The notes below the pieces were generated by a model that saw only the letters and a program-made list of their open reading frames with translations, did not search any database and was not told the origin of the DNA. Made by a program: the position numbers and the translations under genes. From GCA-2746365 sp963711255 (GTDB taxonomy: Bacteria; Pseudomonadota; Gammaproteobacteria; SZUA-229), in assembly GCA_963711255.1 (NCBI GenBank), contig CAVQDO010000032.1, positions 1 to 64,000 on the forward strand: a stretch of DNA of 64,000 nucleotides, written 5' to 3'. Below, in pieces: positions 16,462 to 25,126 of this stretch. Each line of letters begins with the position of its first letter. The stretch's first letter is position 1.

Positions 16462-18739
16462 AATGTTCTACTGCCACCGCGCTCATGTTAACCAGGTTGC
16501 GCACCGTAATTGCCTGCGCCACCACGTGCGCAGAGCCGGACATGCCCATTAAAATGGGCCCGATGGTGACACCGCCGCCAAGTGTTTTCAGTAACGTGAC
16601 CGAAATATTGGCTGCGTCTGCACTGGGCATAATCAATAAATTTGCTGCGCCTTTTAATTTCGAATCAGGATACAGACGGTTCCTCAGCTTCTCAGATAAC
16701 GCGGCATCGGCATGCATTTCTCCATCAACTTCAAGATCCGGTTCTGTTTTGTGCAGTATCGCCAGCGCCTTACGCATCTTTTCGGCCGATTCATCACTGG
16801 ACGCGCCAAAATTTGAATGCGAAACAAAAGCCACTTTCGGTTCAATTCCAAAAGAGCGTATCTCGGCAACAGCGAGTAATGTAGATTCCACCAGGTTCTC
16901 GGCAGTCGGATTTTTTGTAACGTGTGCATCACAAATAAAAATCGTATGCGTGGGCAGCACATGAGCAACAATGGTTGAGGCCTGTTGTATGCCTTCCGCT
17001 TTACCGACTACATCGATAATATTATTTAACGTGCGGGTAAAACCGCCAGCAACACCAGCAATCATGGCATCAGCGTCGCCCAGTCTTACCATTAGTGCCG
17101 CCAGTATCGAATTGCGGTTACGAACGATGTGCAGCGCACCGCCCGGCGTCACCCCTTTCCTGCCCATAAGTTCATGGTAAGAAGAAGCATATTCTGTCAG
17201 TGACGGGTTTTGCTGCGGGTCAACAATATCAACATCAACACCCTCTTTAATACGCAATCCCAGCCTGTCTATATTGTCGATGATCATGTCATGGTTGCCG
17301 ATTAGAACCGGCCGCGCAATATTATCATCAACCACCTGTTGTGCAGCCTGCAGGACTCTTAACTCTTCACCCTCGGCATATACCAGTTTTTTGCCGCTGC
17401 CGCGGCTGCGCTCAATGACCGGCCGCATAAAAAAGCCGGAGCGATAAACAAAATTATGCAGCTTTTCACGGTAGGCATAGAAGTCTTTTATTGGTCGTGT
17501 GGCAACACCGCTAATCATAGCTGCTTCAGCTACCGCGATTGACAGTTCGACCAGTAAACGGGGGTCAAAGGGCTTTGGTATTAAATAGTCAGCACCAAAC
17601 TTGTCCGGTTTGCCGCCATAGGCCTGCAATACATCATCTGACGATTCCTTCTGCACCAGCTCAGAAAGCGCCTTGACACAGGCAAGCTTCATTTCCTCAT
17701 TGATTGTTGTTGCGCCGACATCCAGCGCACCGCGAAAAATAAAAGGAAAACACAAAACATTATTAACCTGGTTTGGGTAATCCGAGCGGCCGGTACAGAT
17801 TAAGGCATCCGGCCTTACCGCTCTCGCCAGTTCTGGCAGAATTTCAGGCACCGGGTTTGCCAGCGCCAGTATCAATGGATCCGCTGCCATGTTTTTTAAC
17901 ATCTCGGGTTTAACCACATCCGGTGCCGACAAGCCTAAAAACACATCGGCCTGATCCAGCGCCTGGGCCAGGGTTCGATGTTCAGTATCACTGGCGTAGC
18001 GTTGTTTCCATGGGTCCATAAGCGCTTCACGCCCGCTGTAGACAACGCCTTCAATATCAGTGACGATAATATTTTTTTCCTGGAGTCCGGCACTAACCAG
18101 CTGGTTTAAGCAGGCGAGCGCAGCGGCGCCCGCACCCGAGGTAACCAGCCGTATATCCTTAATATTCTTACCCACCACCTTCAGGCCGCTCAGTATTGCC
18201 GCAGCCACAATAATCGCCGTGCCATGCTGATCATCATGAAAAACCGGGATATTCATACGTTCACGCAGGCGGCGTTCAATTTCAAAACATTCGGGCGCCT
18301 TTATATCTTCCAGGTTGATGCCGCCAAAGGTCGGTTCCAGAGCAACCACCGTATCAACAAATTTATCGATATCGGGCTGGTTAATTTCAATATCAAAAAC
18401 ATCGATGTTTGAAAAGCGTTTAAATAATACCGCCTTGCCTTCCATCACAGGCTTTGACGCCAATGGCCCGATATTCCCCAGCCCCAGCACCGCAGTGCCA
18501 TTGGTTACAACGCCGACAAGGTTTGCTCGAATCGTATAATCAGCGGCTTTTGACGGGTCTTTCTCGATAGCCGTACAGGCTGCAGCGACACCGGGGGAAT
18601 AGGCCAGCGATAAGTCGTTCTGCGTGGTTAAAGGCTTGGTGGCACTAATTTGAAGTTTTCCCGGAATCGGGAACTGGTGGTAGTTCAGTGCATCCTGATC
18701 TCTATCTTGCTGCTCTTTCTTTTTGTTCTCGTCTGACAT
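16451..18739 (-). CDS. maeB: NADP-dependent malic enzyme with phosphotransacetylase domain
   Basis: Oxidatively decarboxylates malate to pyruvate with NADPH. The 762-residue protein has the malic N-domain (SLAYSPGVAAAC, GTAVLGLGNIGP), the NAD-binding domain (about 160-420, with VTSGAGAAALACL), and a C-terminal phosphate acetyltransferase-like domain (about 430-762), which in MaeB proteins is thought to be regulatory. Length matches E. coli MaeB. The last 13 bases of the gene, including the stop, are duplicated just downstream (see repeat entry). Confidence 0.96.
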   Translation of the reverse strand: MSDENKKKEQQDRDQDALNYHQFPIPGKLQISATKPLTTQNDLSLAYSPGVAAACTAIEKDPSKAADYTIRANLVGVVTNGTAVLGLGNIGPLASKPVMEGKAVLFKRFSNIDVFDIEINQPDIDKFVDTVVALEPTFGGINLEDIKAPECFEIERRLRERMNIPVFHDDQHGTAIIVAAAILSGLKVVGKNIKDIRLVTSGAGAAALACLNQLVSAGLQEKNIIVTDIEGVVYSGREALMDPWKQRYASDTEHRTLAQALDQADVFLGLSAPDVVKPEMLKNMAADPLILALANPVPEILPELARAVRPDALICTGRSDYPNQVNNVLCFPFIFRGALDVGATTINEEMKLACVKALSELVQKESSDDVLQAYGGKPDKFGADYLIPKPFDPRLLVELSIAVAEAAMISGVATRPIKDFYAYREKLHNFVYRSGFFMRPVIERSRGSGKKLVYAEGEELRVLQAAQQVVDDNIARPVLIGNHDMIIDNIDRLGLRIKEGVDVDIVDPQQNPSLTEYASSYHELMGRKGVTPGGALHIVRNRNSILAALMVRLGDADAMIAGVAGGFTRTLNNIIDVVGKAEGIQQASTIVAHVLPTHTIFICDAHVTKNPTAENLVESTLLAVAEIRSFGIEPKVAFVSHSNFGASSDESAEKMRKALAILHKTEPDLEVDGEMHADAALSEKLRNRLYPDSKLKGAANLLIMPSADAANISVTLLKTLGGGVTIGPILMGMSGSAHVVAQAITVRNLVNMSAVAVEHSMR

Positions 18740-18917
18740 GAAGTAACCAATTAGGAACAGGATTTGTTAAGATTGATTTTTTACCAGCCTGAATAATGTA
18801 TAGACGAATTTAGCCGGTGTTGGTTGAATTTGCAGTTTTGTGAAAAAACATCGTGAAAAAATACCGTGAAACATTACCGCATACAATTCAAAGATACTAC
18901 TGAGCTCGGCAACAACT

Positions 18918-19217
18918 ATGAAAACATATAACTTTCCTTACCTGGCAGTTGGCCTCGGCGTGTTTCTTTTACTGGTTATTAACCGGGGCAGTCAGCTTGA
19001 TGCTGAAGGTATTACTGCACTCCCCCTGTTAACACTGCTGATAATAAACGAGTGTGCCTTTTTCCTTGTTTTAGCCGGCGCATTTATCGGCCTAAAACAA
19101 CTGAAAGCGACTAATTTTAAATTCAGTTTGAATCCTTTTTATACAATAACTACCGTGCTATGCATACTATTAACCGTACAGTTTACACTGCTGGGCATAA
19201 CGCTCTGGCCTTTGTAA
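18918..19217 (+). CDS. Small three-helix membrane protein, unknown
   Basis: A 99-residue hydrophobic protein with three predicted membrane segments at about residues 7-24, 37-59 and 75-97. No conserved domain is recognised. The start at 18918 gives a first membrane segment close to the N-terminus. It begins 178 bases from divergent maeB and is followed after 33 bases by a DUF1456 gene on the same strand. Confidence 0.65.
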   Translation: MKTYNFPYLAVGLGVFLLLVINRGSQLDAEGITALPLLTLLIINECAFFLVLAGAFIGLKQLKATNFKFSLNPFYTITTVLCILLTVQFTLLGITLWPL

Positions 19218-19250
19218 ACCTGGCAGAACAATTTAGTTCAGGCTCTATTT

Positions 19251-19742
19251 ATGACTAACAACGATATACTGCGTCGAGTTCGATACATATTCGACTTTAA
19301 TGATACAAAAATGATATCCATCTTTGGCCTGGCCGATTACAGGGTAACTCGCGAACAGATTAGTGACTGGCTAAAAAAAGATGATGATCCCGCCTATAAA
19401 AGCGTTAGCGATACCGAACTGGCTATTTTCCTGAACGGCCTGATCAACCACAAACGCGGCAAAAAAGACGGTGAACAACCAGAGCCTGAGAAAAAACTGA
19501 CGAATAATATAATTTTCAGAAAATTAAAAATCGCCCTGAACCTTAAAGAAAATGACACACTGGAGCTTTTGCAGCTGGCCGGTCTAGCCATCAGTAAGCA
19601 TGAACTTAGCGCCTTTTTCCGCCGCCCTGACCATAAACACTATCGCGTCTGTAAAGACCAGGTATTACGAAATTTCCTGCAGGGATTACAGTTAAAACAC
19701 CGTCCTGAGAAAACACTTGATGAGGCTTTTTCATGGGACTAG
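19251..19742 (+). CDS. DUF1456 family protein (YehS-like)
   Basis: A 163-residue cytoplasmic protein made of two repeats of the DUF1456 domain. The repeats are recognisable as NNDILRRVRYIFDFND (near residue 2) and NNIIFRKLKIALNLKEND (near residue 85), each followed by a helix with a conserved RxPDH/KxxDDP-type turn and a downstream FLNGL/FLQGL end. The family includes E. coli YehS and has no established function. It lies between a small membrane protein and an anion transporter, all on the plus strand. Confidence 0.85.
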   Translation: MTNNDILRRVRYIFDFNDTKMISIFGLADYRVTREQISDWLKKDDDPAYKSVSDTELAIFLNGLINHKRGKKDGEQPEPEKKLTNNIIFRKLKIALNLKENDTLELLQLAGLAISKHELSAFFRRPDHKHYRVCKDQVLRNFLQGLQLKHRPEKTLDEAFSWD

Positions 19743-19765
19743 CACAGCATAGCTAGACACACAAA

Positions 19766-21166
19766 ATGACGAAAAAAATTGCCTTATTTGGCGGCCCTCT
19801 GGCAGCAATACTCATGTATTACGCATTGATGTATTCATCACTTGCCGGTCAAATAGAAGGCATTAGCGCACTTGCCATCACAGCCGCCGTTGCCACGCTT
19901 TGTGTTATCTGGTGGATTTTTGAACCGGTTCCCATACCCGTTACCTCATTACTGCCACTGGCGGTATTTCAGTTAACTGGTGTATTAACTTCAAGCCAGG
20001 TCGGCCAGTCTTACGGCAGCCCCTTAATACTATTGCTGCTTGGCGGTTTTATCCTGTCCAAAGCAATGGAAAGAAGCGGCGCTCACCTGCGACTGGCATT
20101 GTTTATGGTCAACCTGTTTGGCAATGCCAGCAGCAAACACCTGGTACTGGGCTTTATGGTCACCGCCGCACTCTTAAGTATGTGGATTTCGAACACAGCA
20201 ACGACCCTGATGCTATTACCGGTCGGGATTGCAGTGGCCAGCCAGGCAAAAGATAAATCGTTGCCGATTCCCCTGATGCTGGGTATTGCTTATGCCGCCA
20301 GTATCGGTGGCATTGGTACCCCAATTGGCACACCGCCCAACCTGGTTTTCATGCAGGTATACGAACAGCAGTTCAAGCAGAATATCGGTTTTACCCAATG
20401 GATGAGCTGGGGCATACCGGTAGTTTGCCTGATGATCCCGGTGACCTGGTTATGGCTGACCAGAAAACTTACCTACAGCGGCGGTTTTGATATGCCTGCT
20501 GTCGGCAAATGGAGTACCACAGAAAAACGGGTAATGCTGATTTTTGCATTGACCGCCTTCGCATGGATTACCCGCAAAGAACCCTTTGGCGGCTGGAGCA
20601 GCTGGCTGGGCCTGGAAACAGCCAACGATGCTTCGGTAGCACTGATTGCTGTCATATTAATGTTTATCGTACCCGCAGGCGAAGACACTCACAAAGGTGA
20701 AAAACTGCTTAACTGGGAAACCGCGGCAACCATTCCCTGGGGAATACTCTTATTATTTGGCGGCGGCATCACCTTAGCCAAAGCTTTTGGGGTATCCGGT
20801 TTAAGTGGCGCCGTTGCTGAAAACCTGTCCGAACTGTCGACGCTACCCGTAATCGTGATGATTTTTGCGATTTGCCTGGGGGTAACCTTTTTAACCGAAA
20901 CCACCAGTAACACCGCCAGTACGGTTCTGTTAATGCCGGTACTGGCTGCTACTGCAATGGGCTCCGGCATTGACCCTATGTTGTTGATGATACCTGCCAC
21001 CATTAGCGCCAGTTGTGCCTTCATGATGCCGGTTGCTACCGCACCCAATAGTATTGTTTACGCCAGTGGATTTTTTAGTACAAAAATAATGGCTCGCGAG
21101 GGTATCGTTTTAAATCTTTGCGGGGCCGTCATTATCACTGCATTATGCTATTTAATTTTAGTGTAA
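19766..21166 (+). CDS. SLC13/DASS family anion:sodium symporter
   Basis: A 466-residue inner-membrane transporter of the divalent anion:Na+ symporter family. The two substrate/sodium-binding SNT motifs are present at about 142-144 (ISNTATTLML) and 381-383 (TSNTASTVLL), with the paired loops GTPIGTPPN (about 184-192) and MPVATAPNS. About 11-12 membrane segments are predicted. Members carry dicarboxylates such as succinate, citrate or sulfate; the sequence alone does not choose. Nearby maeB might suggest C4 dicarboxylates, but this is weak inference. Confidence 0.9.
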   Translation: MTKKIALFGGPLAAILMYYALMYSSLAGQIEGISALAITAAVATLCVIWWIFEPVPIPVTSLLPLAVFQLTGVLTSSQVGQSYGSPLILLLLGGFILSKAMERSGAHLRLALFMVNLFGNASSKHLVLGFMVTAALLSMWISNTATTLMLLPVGIAVASQAKDKSLPIPLMLGIAYAASIGGIGTPIGTPPNLVFMQVYEQQFKQNIGFTQWMSWGIPVVCLMIPVTWLWLTRKLTYSGGFDMPAVGKWSTTEKRVMLIFALTAFAWITRKEPFGGWSSWLGLETANDASVALIAVILMFIVPAGEDTHKGEKLLNWETAATIPWGILLLFGGGITLAKAFGVSGLSGAVAENLSELSTLPVIVMIFAICLGVTFLTETTSNTASTVLLMPVLAATAMGSGIDPMLLMIPATISASCAFMMPVATAPNSIVYASGFFSTKIMAREGIVLNLCGAVIITALCYLILV

Positions 21167-21275
21167 AATCCACTACTCAGGCTTAACCGGCCTGGATAAA
21201 CCTTCTGTTTTATAAGTTAAAAACCTTAAACTTATAATGTTTATTTTTATAAAACTAACAACCTACTGAAAAATT

Positions 21276-21878
21276 ATGACTCAAGAATTATTAGACGCTG
21301 CGATCAAACTTTATGATGCCGCAAACGGTGAAGACCCCAATATTGAAACCAGTGATGGCAAAGACTGGCCGAAAGAATTGCTGTACTCACAACGTATGGC
21401 CGATATGGTAGAGCGTTACATCCCGGACGCAGACAACGCAGTCAAACTTGCCTGCCGCGCACAGCATATTCAGCGCTGGAAATCGCCGCGCAGTGACTAC
21501 AGCATGGATCGCAAGGGCTACCACCAATGGCGCACCAACCTGTATAAGTTTCACGCAGATACCGCTGGTGATTTGCTGGCGACCGCAGGTTACGATGCAG
21601 AATTTATCGAACGGGTAAAGACTGCTGTTGGAAAAAAGTCAATCAAGACTAACCCGGATACCCAGATGCTTGAAGATGTAGCCTCGCTGGTATTTATCGA
21701 GCATTACATGCTGGATTTTGCTAACAAGCATCCCGAGTATGATGAAGAAAAATGGATCAAGATCATTCGCAGAACCTGGAATAAAATGTCTGACCAGGCA
21801 CACCAGTTTGCGCTTGGCGGCAAAATCAAATTGCCAGAACCGCTGATTCCAATAATAACTAAAGCTATTTCTGACTAA
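21276..21878 (+). CDS. DUF4202 domain protein
   Basis: A 200-residue cytoplasmic protein of the DUF4202 family, of unknown role. Family features visible are the N-terminal IKLYDAANGEDPN, the central HIQRWKSPRSDYSMDRKGYHQWR and the C-terminal FIEHYMLDFANKHPEYDEEKW. Histidine and aspartate residues in HIQRW and DYSMDR could bind metal or phosphate, but this is inference. It stands alone between the anion transporter and a HIG1-like gene. Confidence 0.85.
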   Translation: MTQELLDAAIKLYDAANGEDPNIETSDGKDWPKELLYSQRMADMVERYIPDADNAVKLACRAQHIQRWKSPRSDYSMDRKGYHQWRTNLYKFHADTAGDLLATAGYDAEFIERVKTAVGKKSIKTNPDTQMLEDVASLVFIEHYMLDFANKHPEYDEEKWIKIIRRTWNKMSDQAHQFALGGKIKLPEPLIPIITKAISD

Positions 21879-21901
21879 CTATCCGAAACCGGTGTTATTC
21901 A

Positions 21902-21931
21902 GCCAGCTTTTGACACAGGTCAAAAGCTGGC
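21902..21931. other. Perfect 13-bp hairpin between DUF4202 and HIG1-like genes
   Basis: Arms at 21902-21914 and 21919-21931 (GCCAGCTTTTGAC and its exact reverse complement) with a 4-base loop ACAG. It lies 24 bases after the DUF4202 stop. There is no T-run on the plus strand, so it is not a classical Rho-independent terminator. It may stabilise the 3' end of the upstream mRNA or act as a weak terminator. Confidence 0.6.
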
Positions 21932-21968
21932 AATCCGCACTTCATACAATAGGAGGTGGAGGTGCGCT

Positions 21969-22163
21969 ATGTCATTACTTACCCTGACTGTTGTTCTGGC
22001 CCTGGTAGCAACCATTGTCACCCTTATCTGGGGTTTAGGTTCAATGGTCGCTGGCGGGAAATATGATGAAACACACAGCGAAAAACTGATGTTTACGCGG
22101 ATTGGCATACAGGCATTTGCCTTTATTATGCTTATGCTGGCGCTGTATCTGACTGTCGTCTAG
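21969..22163 (+). CDS. HIG1/twin-transmembrane domain small protein
   Basis: A 64-residue protein with two membrane segments (about 5-28 and 43-63) joined by a short polar loop. The second helix begins with FTRIGIQAF, giving the R-x3-Q pattern (R44, Q48) of the HIG1 (hypoxia-induced gene 1) domain. Bacterial members are often called twin transmembrane proteins and may associate with cytochrome oxidase; here that is only family-based. The start is supported by GGAGG 6 bases upstream, part of an extended purine-rich stretch. Confidence 0.8.
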   Translation: MSLLTLTVVLALVATIVTLIWGLGSMVAGGKYDETHSEKLMFTRIGIQAFAFIMLMLALYLTVV

Positions 22164-22417
22164 TGACGCGAGTAACTGGACGCGTTGGCGCCTGGTGCCT
22201 GCTGGTACCGGGCGTGTCGTGCTCGACTCTCAATCGTTAACTCTAGAATCCGCACTTGCTCCGGTAAGTGACTGTCCTTGTCGTATCAAACATGCCATTA
22301 ACAGCTATTTCTGCACTATTTAGTAAAGAATTCCATTTCAATTGCCGATAAACCTGATGATAATTTCTTAAAGATAATAATTACCCTAATTATTCATTAA
22401 CAGGCAGTGACATAACC

Positions 22418-23257
22418 ATGCATATAGACTCCGCTAAATTCTATAAAGAATTAGAACAGGCAGTACTAACTGACAAGCTGGTACTCCCCTCCCTACCTGA
22501 CGTAGCGCTGAGAATTAGAGATGCCGTGGAGTCGGAAACGTCTTCCGCAGAACAGATTGCAGAAACCATCAGTCAGGACAGTTCCTTATCCGTGCGACTG
22601 ATAAAAGTCGTTAACAGCCCGTTATATCGAACAAGAAACCCTATTAATGATTTACAGATGGCTGTCGCACGTCTCGGTATACGTATGGTTAGAGACCTGA
22701 TTATGAGCCTGGCAATGAAACAGATGTTTCAGGCCACCTCGGTAGCGCTGGATGAAAGCTTCAGGTCGGCCTGGAATACATCTGTTGATGTCGCGGCTAT
22801 TTGCCAGATGATGGCAGCTACCGTTCCCGGTGTAAAAAAAGAAGAAGCCATGCTGGCTGGATTAATTCACAATATTGGCTGCTTACCGATACTGCAACTT
22901 GCAGAAAACAGCGAAGAGCTTTTCAATGACACTGAAAAATTAAACACGCTTATCTGGGATTTACAGGGCCTGGTCGGTGCGCTGATCTTGAAAAGCTGGA
23001 ATTTTTCCAGCAGCCTGATTGAAGTTGTATCTGAATGTCACAACTTCGAATACAGCAGTGATGCAGACGCGACTATGCTGTATCTTGTCCAGGTAAGTTT
23101 ATTGCAGGGTGGTTTTATACCCGCAGATAAAATGCCTGTCGATTTATCGAAGGTACCTGCATTTCAAAAACTCGGCATAGAAACCGAAATGGATGAAATC
23201 CAGATCACAGAAAATGAGCTAATGCTGGAAGAAAGCAAACAGTCACTAATGTTCTAA
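22418..23257 (+). CDS. HDOD domain signalling protein
   Basis: A 279-residue HDOD-domain protein, an HD-related output domain lacking catalytic HD residues and found in bacterial regulatory proteins. Recognisable segments are LPSLPDVALRI, SLSVRLIKVVNSPLYR (about 55-70), the helix AVARLGIRMVRDLI, and GLIHNIGCLPIL at the position where true HD hydrolases carry HDIG. No other domain is attached. It stands alone, with 254 bases of non-coding sequence upstream. The target is unknown. Confidence 0.88.
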   Translation: MHIDSAKFYKELEQAVLTDKLVLPSLPDVALRIRDAVESETSSAEQIAETISQDSSLSVRLIKVVNSPLYRTRNPINDLQMAVARLGIRMVRDLIMSLAMKQMFQATSVALDESFRSAWNTSVDVAAICQMMAATVPGVKKEEAMLAGLIHNIGCLPILQLAENSEELFNDTEKLNTLIWDLQGLVGALILKSWNFSSSLIEVVSECHNFEYSSDADATMLYLVQVSLLQGGFIPADKMPVDLSKVPAFQKLGIETEMDEIQITENELMLEESKQSLMF

Positions 23258-23345
23258 CAGCCAGAAAAGTCTGACCCCGATTGGATAAAATAGCCGGTTG
23301 CAATGACAGGACTTGTTCCGCAGCCACTGCTCTCATGATATTCAG

Positions 23346-24077
23346 TTATAAAAATCCGCGGTTGAACAAACGAGGCTGGGCATAGTGCTCAAGGACTCGC
23401 TCTGGATAATTGGTAAAAACACCATCAACACCAAGCTGGTACATTCGCTCAATGTCTTTTTCTTCATCAACAGAATAAACAAAAACCTTAAAACCCCTGT
23501 GATGGGCATCTTTTACGAAATCCCGGTTTACAGAATCCAGTGACGGATGTACTGAATAGGCAGCTAGAGCTTCTGCAAATGTTGCACCGTCTGTCGGCAG
23601 CTGCCGCATCAAAGCACCCAGTTTTATCTGGGGCAGTTGCTGTTTGAAAATTAGCAGCTCACTGTAATCAAAAGATGAAACCAGGAATAACCGGCTATCC
23701 CAGCCCTGCCCGATCAATTTAGATAGCAGATCAGCGACAGGAACCGCTGTATTCTCGCCTTTGAGTTCAATATTGATACCTATCTGTGAATCGACAAGCT
23801 GACACACCTCGTCCAGTGTTGGTATCTGCTGACCGCCACCCGCATCCAGTGAACGTAAATAGTCAAAAGACTGCTTGCAGATATAACCGCTACCATTAGT
23901 CGTCCGCTCCAGTCTATCATCATGAAAAACCATTAAATGAGCATCGACATAATAAACATCCACTTCGATACATGGCGCACCCAGCGCCATTGCTTTACGT
24001 ACAGAATTCAGTGTATTTTCTGCCTCATGCCCCATCGCACCGCGGTGCCCAATGCAGAATAATTCAGGTTTTTCCAT
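23346..24077 (-). CDS. ugpQ: Glycerophosphodiester phosphodiesterase
   Basis: Cytoplasmic GDPD-type enzyme that splits glycerophosphodiesters into glycerol-3-phosphate and an alcohol. No signal peptide is visible. Catalytic features: H11-R12 (CIGHRGA), E20-N21 (EAENT), metal ligands E38 and D40 (CIEVDVYYV) and H52 (VFHDD). The C-terminal barrel ends with the usual GVDGVFTNYPE. At 243 residues it is close to E. coli UgpQ. It starts 35 bases from the stop of yebC on the same strand. The name ugpQ is by similarity; no ugp transporter is nearby. Confidence 0.9.
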   Translation of the reverse strand: MEKPELFCIGHRGAMGHEAENTLNSVRKAMALGAPCIEVDVYYVDAHLMVFHDDRLERTTNGSGYICKQSFDYLRSLDAGGGQQIPTLDEVCQLVDSQIGINIELKGENTAVPVADLLSKLIGQGWDSRLFLVSSFDYSELLIFKQQLPQIKLGALMRQLPTDGATFAEALAAYSVHPSLDSVNRDFVKDAHHRGFKVFVYSVDEEKDIERMYQLGVDGVFTNYPERVLEHYAQPRLFNRGFL

Positions 24078-24112
24078 GTCCGCTATGATGCCCCTGAAAA
24101 GTTATCGGTCAA

Positions 24113-24826
24113 TTATATTTCAGCGTTGTGATATATATTTTGAACATCATCCAGATCGTTTAGCATATCGATAAATTTATCAAACATTTCCCTGTCATCG
24201 GCAGCAACAGGTGTCGTACTTTTCGGTAAAAACTGGATTTCATCAACATCAAAATCGATATCATCAAAACTTTCAATTAATGCCTGCCTGGCTTTAAAAA
24301 ATTCAGTATTAGGTGCAAATACAGTTACGATACCGTTATCTTCCTCAATATCGGTAACATCAACATCAGCGATCATCAGGGCTTCGAGTACGGCTTCTTC
24401 ATCGCCCTTGAAGACCAGGATACTGGAATGGTCGAACATATGGCTAACTGAGCCTTCAGTACCGATCTTGCATTTTGTTTTGGTGAAGCACTGCCTGACA
24501 TCGCCAAAAGTCCGGTTCGGATTGTCTGTCAGGCAATCAACGATAACCATACATCCGCCCGGGCCATAACCCTCGTAACGGGCAACCGAGAAATCCTCAC
24601 CGCCACCGCCCTGTGCCTTTTTAATTGCCTTTTCGATAACGTGCGTTGGAACCTGGTCTTTTTTAGCTCGCTCGATCAGGCCGCGAAGGGCAAGGTTACT
24701 GTCAGGGTCAGAACCGCCTTCTTTTGCGCAAACATAGATAACACGGCCATATTTACTATAAACCTTTGCTTTGGCATCAGAGGTTTTTGCCATTGATTCT
24801 TTACGGTTTTGATAGGCTCTGCCCAT
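24113..24826 (-). CDS. yebC: YebC/PmpR (TACO1) family protein
   Basis: A 237-residue YebC-family protein. Members were described as transcription regulators (PmpR) and more recently as translation factors that relieve ribosome stalling, like mitochondrial TACO1. Typical segments: the N-terminal lysine-rich part, YAKEGG-like CAKEGGSDPDSNLALRGLIERAK, the central EGYGPGGCMVIVDCLTDNPNRT and the C-terminal acidic half. The opening MGRAYQNRKESMAKTSDAKAKVYSKYGR supports this start. It is not next to ruvC as in E. coli. Confidence 0.92.
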   Translation of the reverse strand: MGRAYQNRKESMAKTSDAKAKVYSKYGRVIYVCAKEGGSDPDSNLALRGLIERAKKDQVPTHVIEKAIKKAQGGGGEDFSVARYEGYGPGGCMVIVDCLTDNPNRTFGDVRQCFTKTKCKIGTEGSVSHMFDHSSILVFKGDEEAVLEALMIADVDVTDIEEDNGIVTVFAPNTEFFKARQALIESFDDIDFDVDEIQFLPKSTTPVAADDREMFDKFIDMLNDLDDVQNIYHNAEI

Positions 24827-24899
24827 TAGGCTATTGCTCCATTGGCTTAAATTAATGATGTAAATTCTACAGCTTCGTATTTGTATAGGGAAGTTTTCA

Positions 24900-25106
24900 T
24901 TGCGAACCAGTCATTATTCACCACGCCATTACATTCGCGCAGAACACATACTTCATCAAACACCTGGTTGTCGTGTAAATTTACAAAGAGTAGAGGTGGA
25001 TGACATTCAAAACTGTTCAGTTGATGATTTATTAAAACTTACCGACTCAGTTATATATGAGAAAAAACATCTATCCAGGCATCAGGCAAAACTGCATTCG
25101 GTTTAA
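24900..25106 (+). CDS. Possible small hypothetical protein
   Basis: An open frame of 68 residues beginning with TTG at 24900, preceded by AGGGAAG about 6 bases upstream. The sequence is polar, with many histidines in the first half and a helical acidic part (VDDLLKLTDSVIYEKKH). It ends 21 bases before the convergent kinase stop. Codon use looks plausible, but there is no recognisable domain, and the start codon is weak. It may be a chance frame. Confidence 0.35.
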   Translation: MRTSHYSPRHYIRAEHILHQTPGCRVNLQRVEVDDIQNCSVDDLLKLTDSVIYEKKHLSRHQAKLHSV

Positions 25107-25126
25107 ACACAACTATCTGCTTCAGC

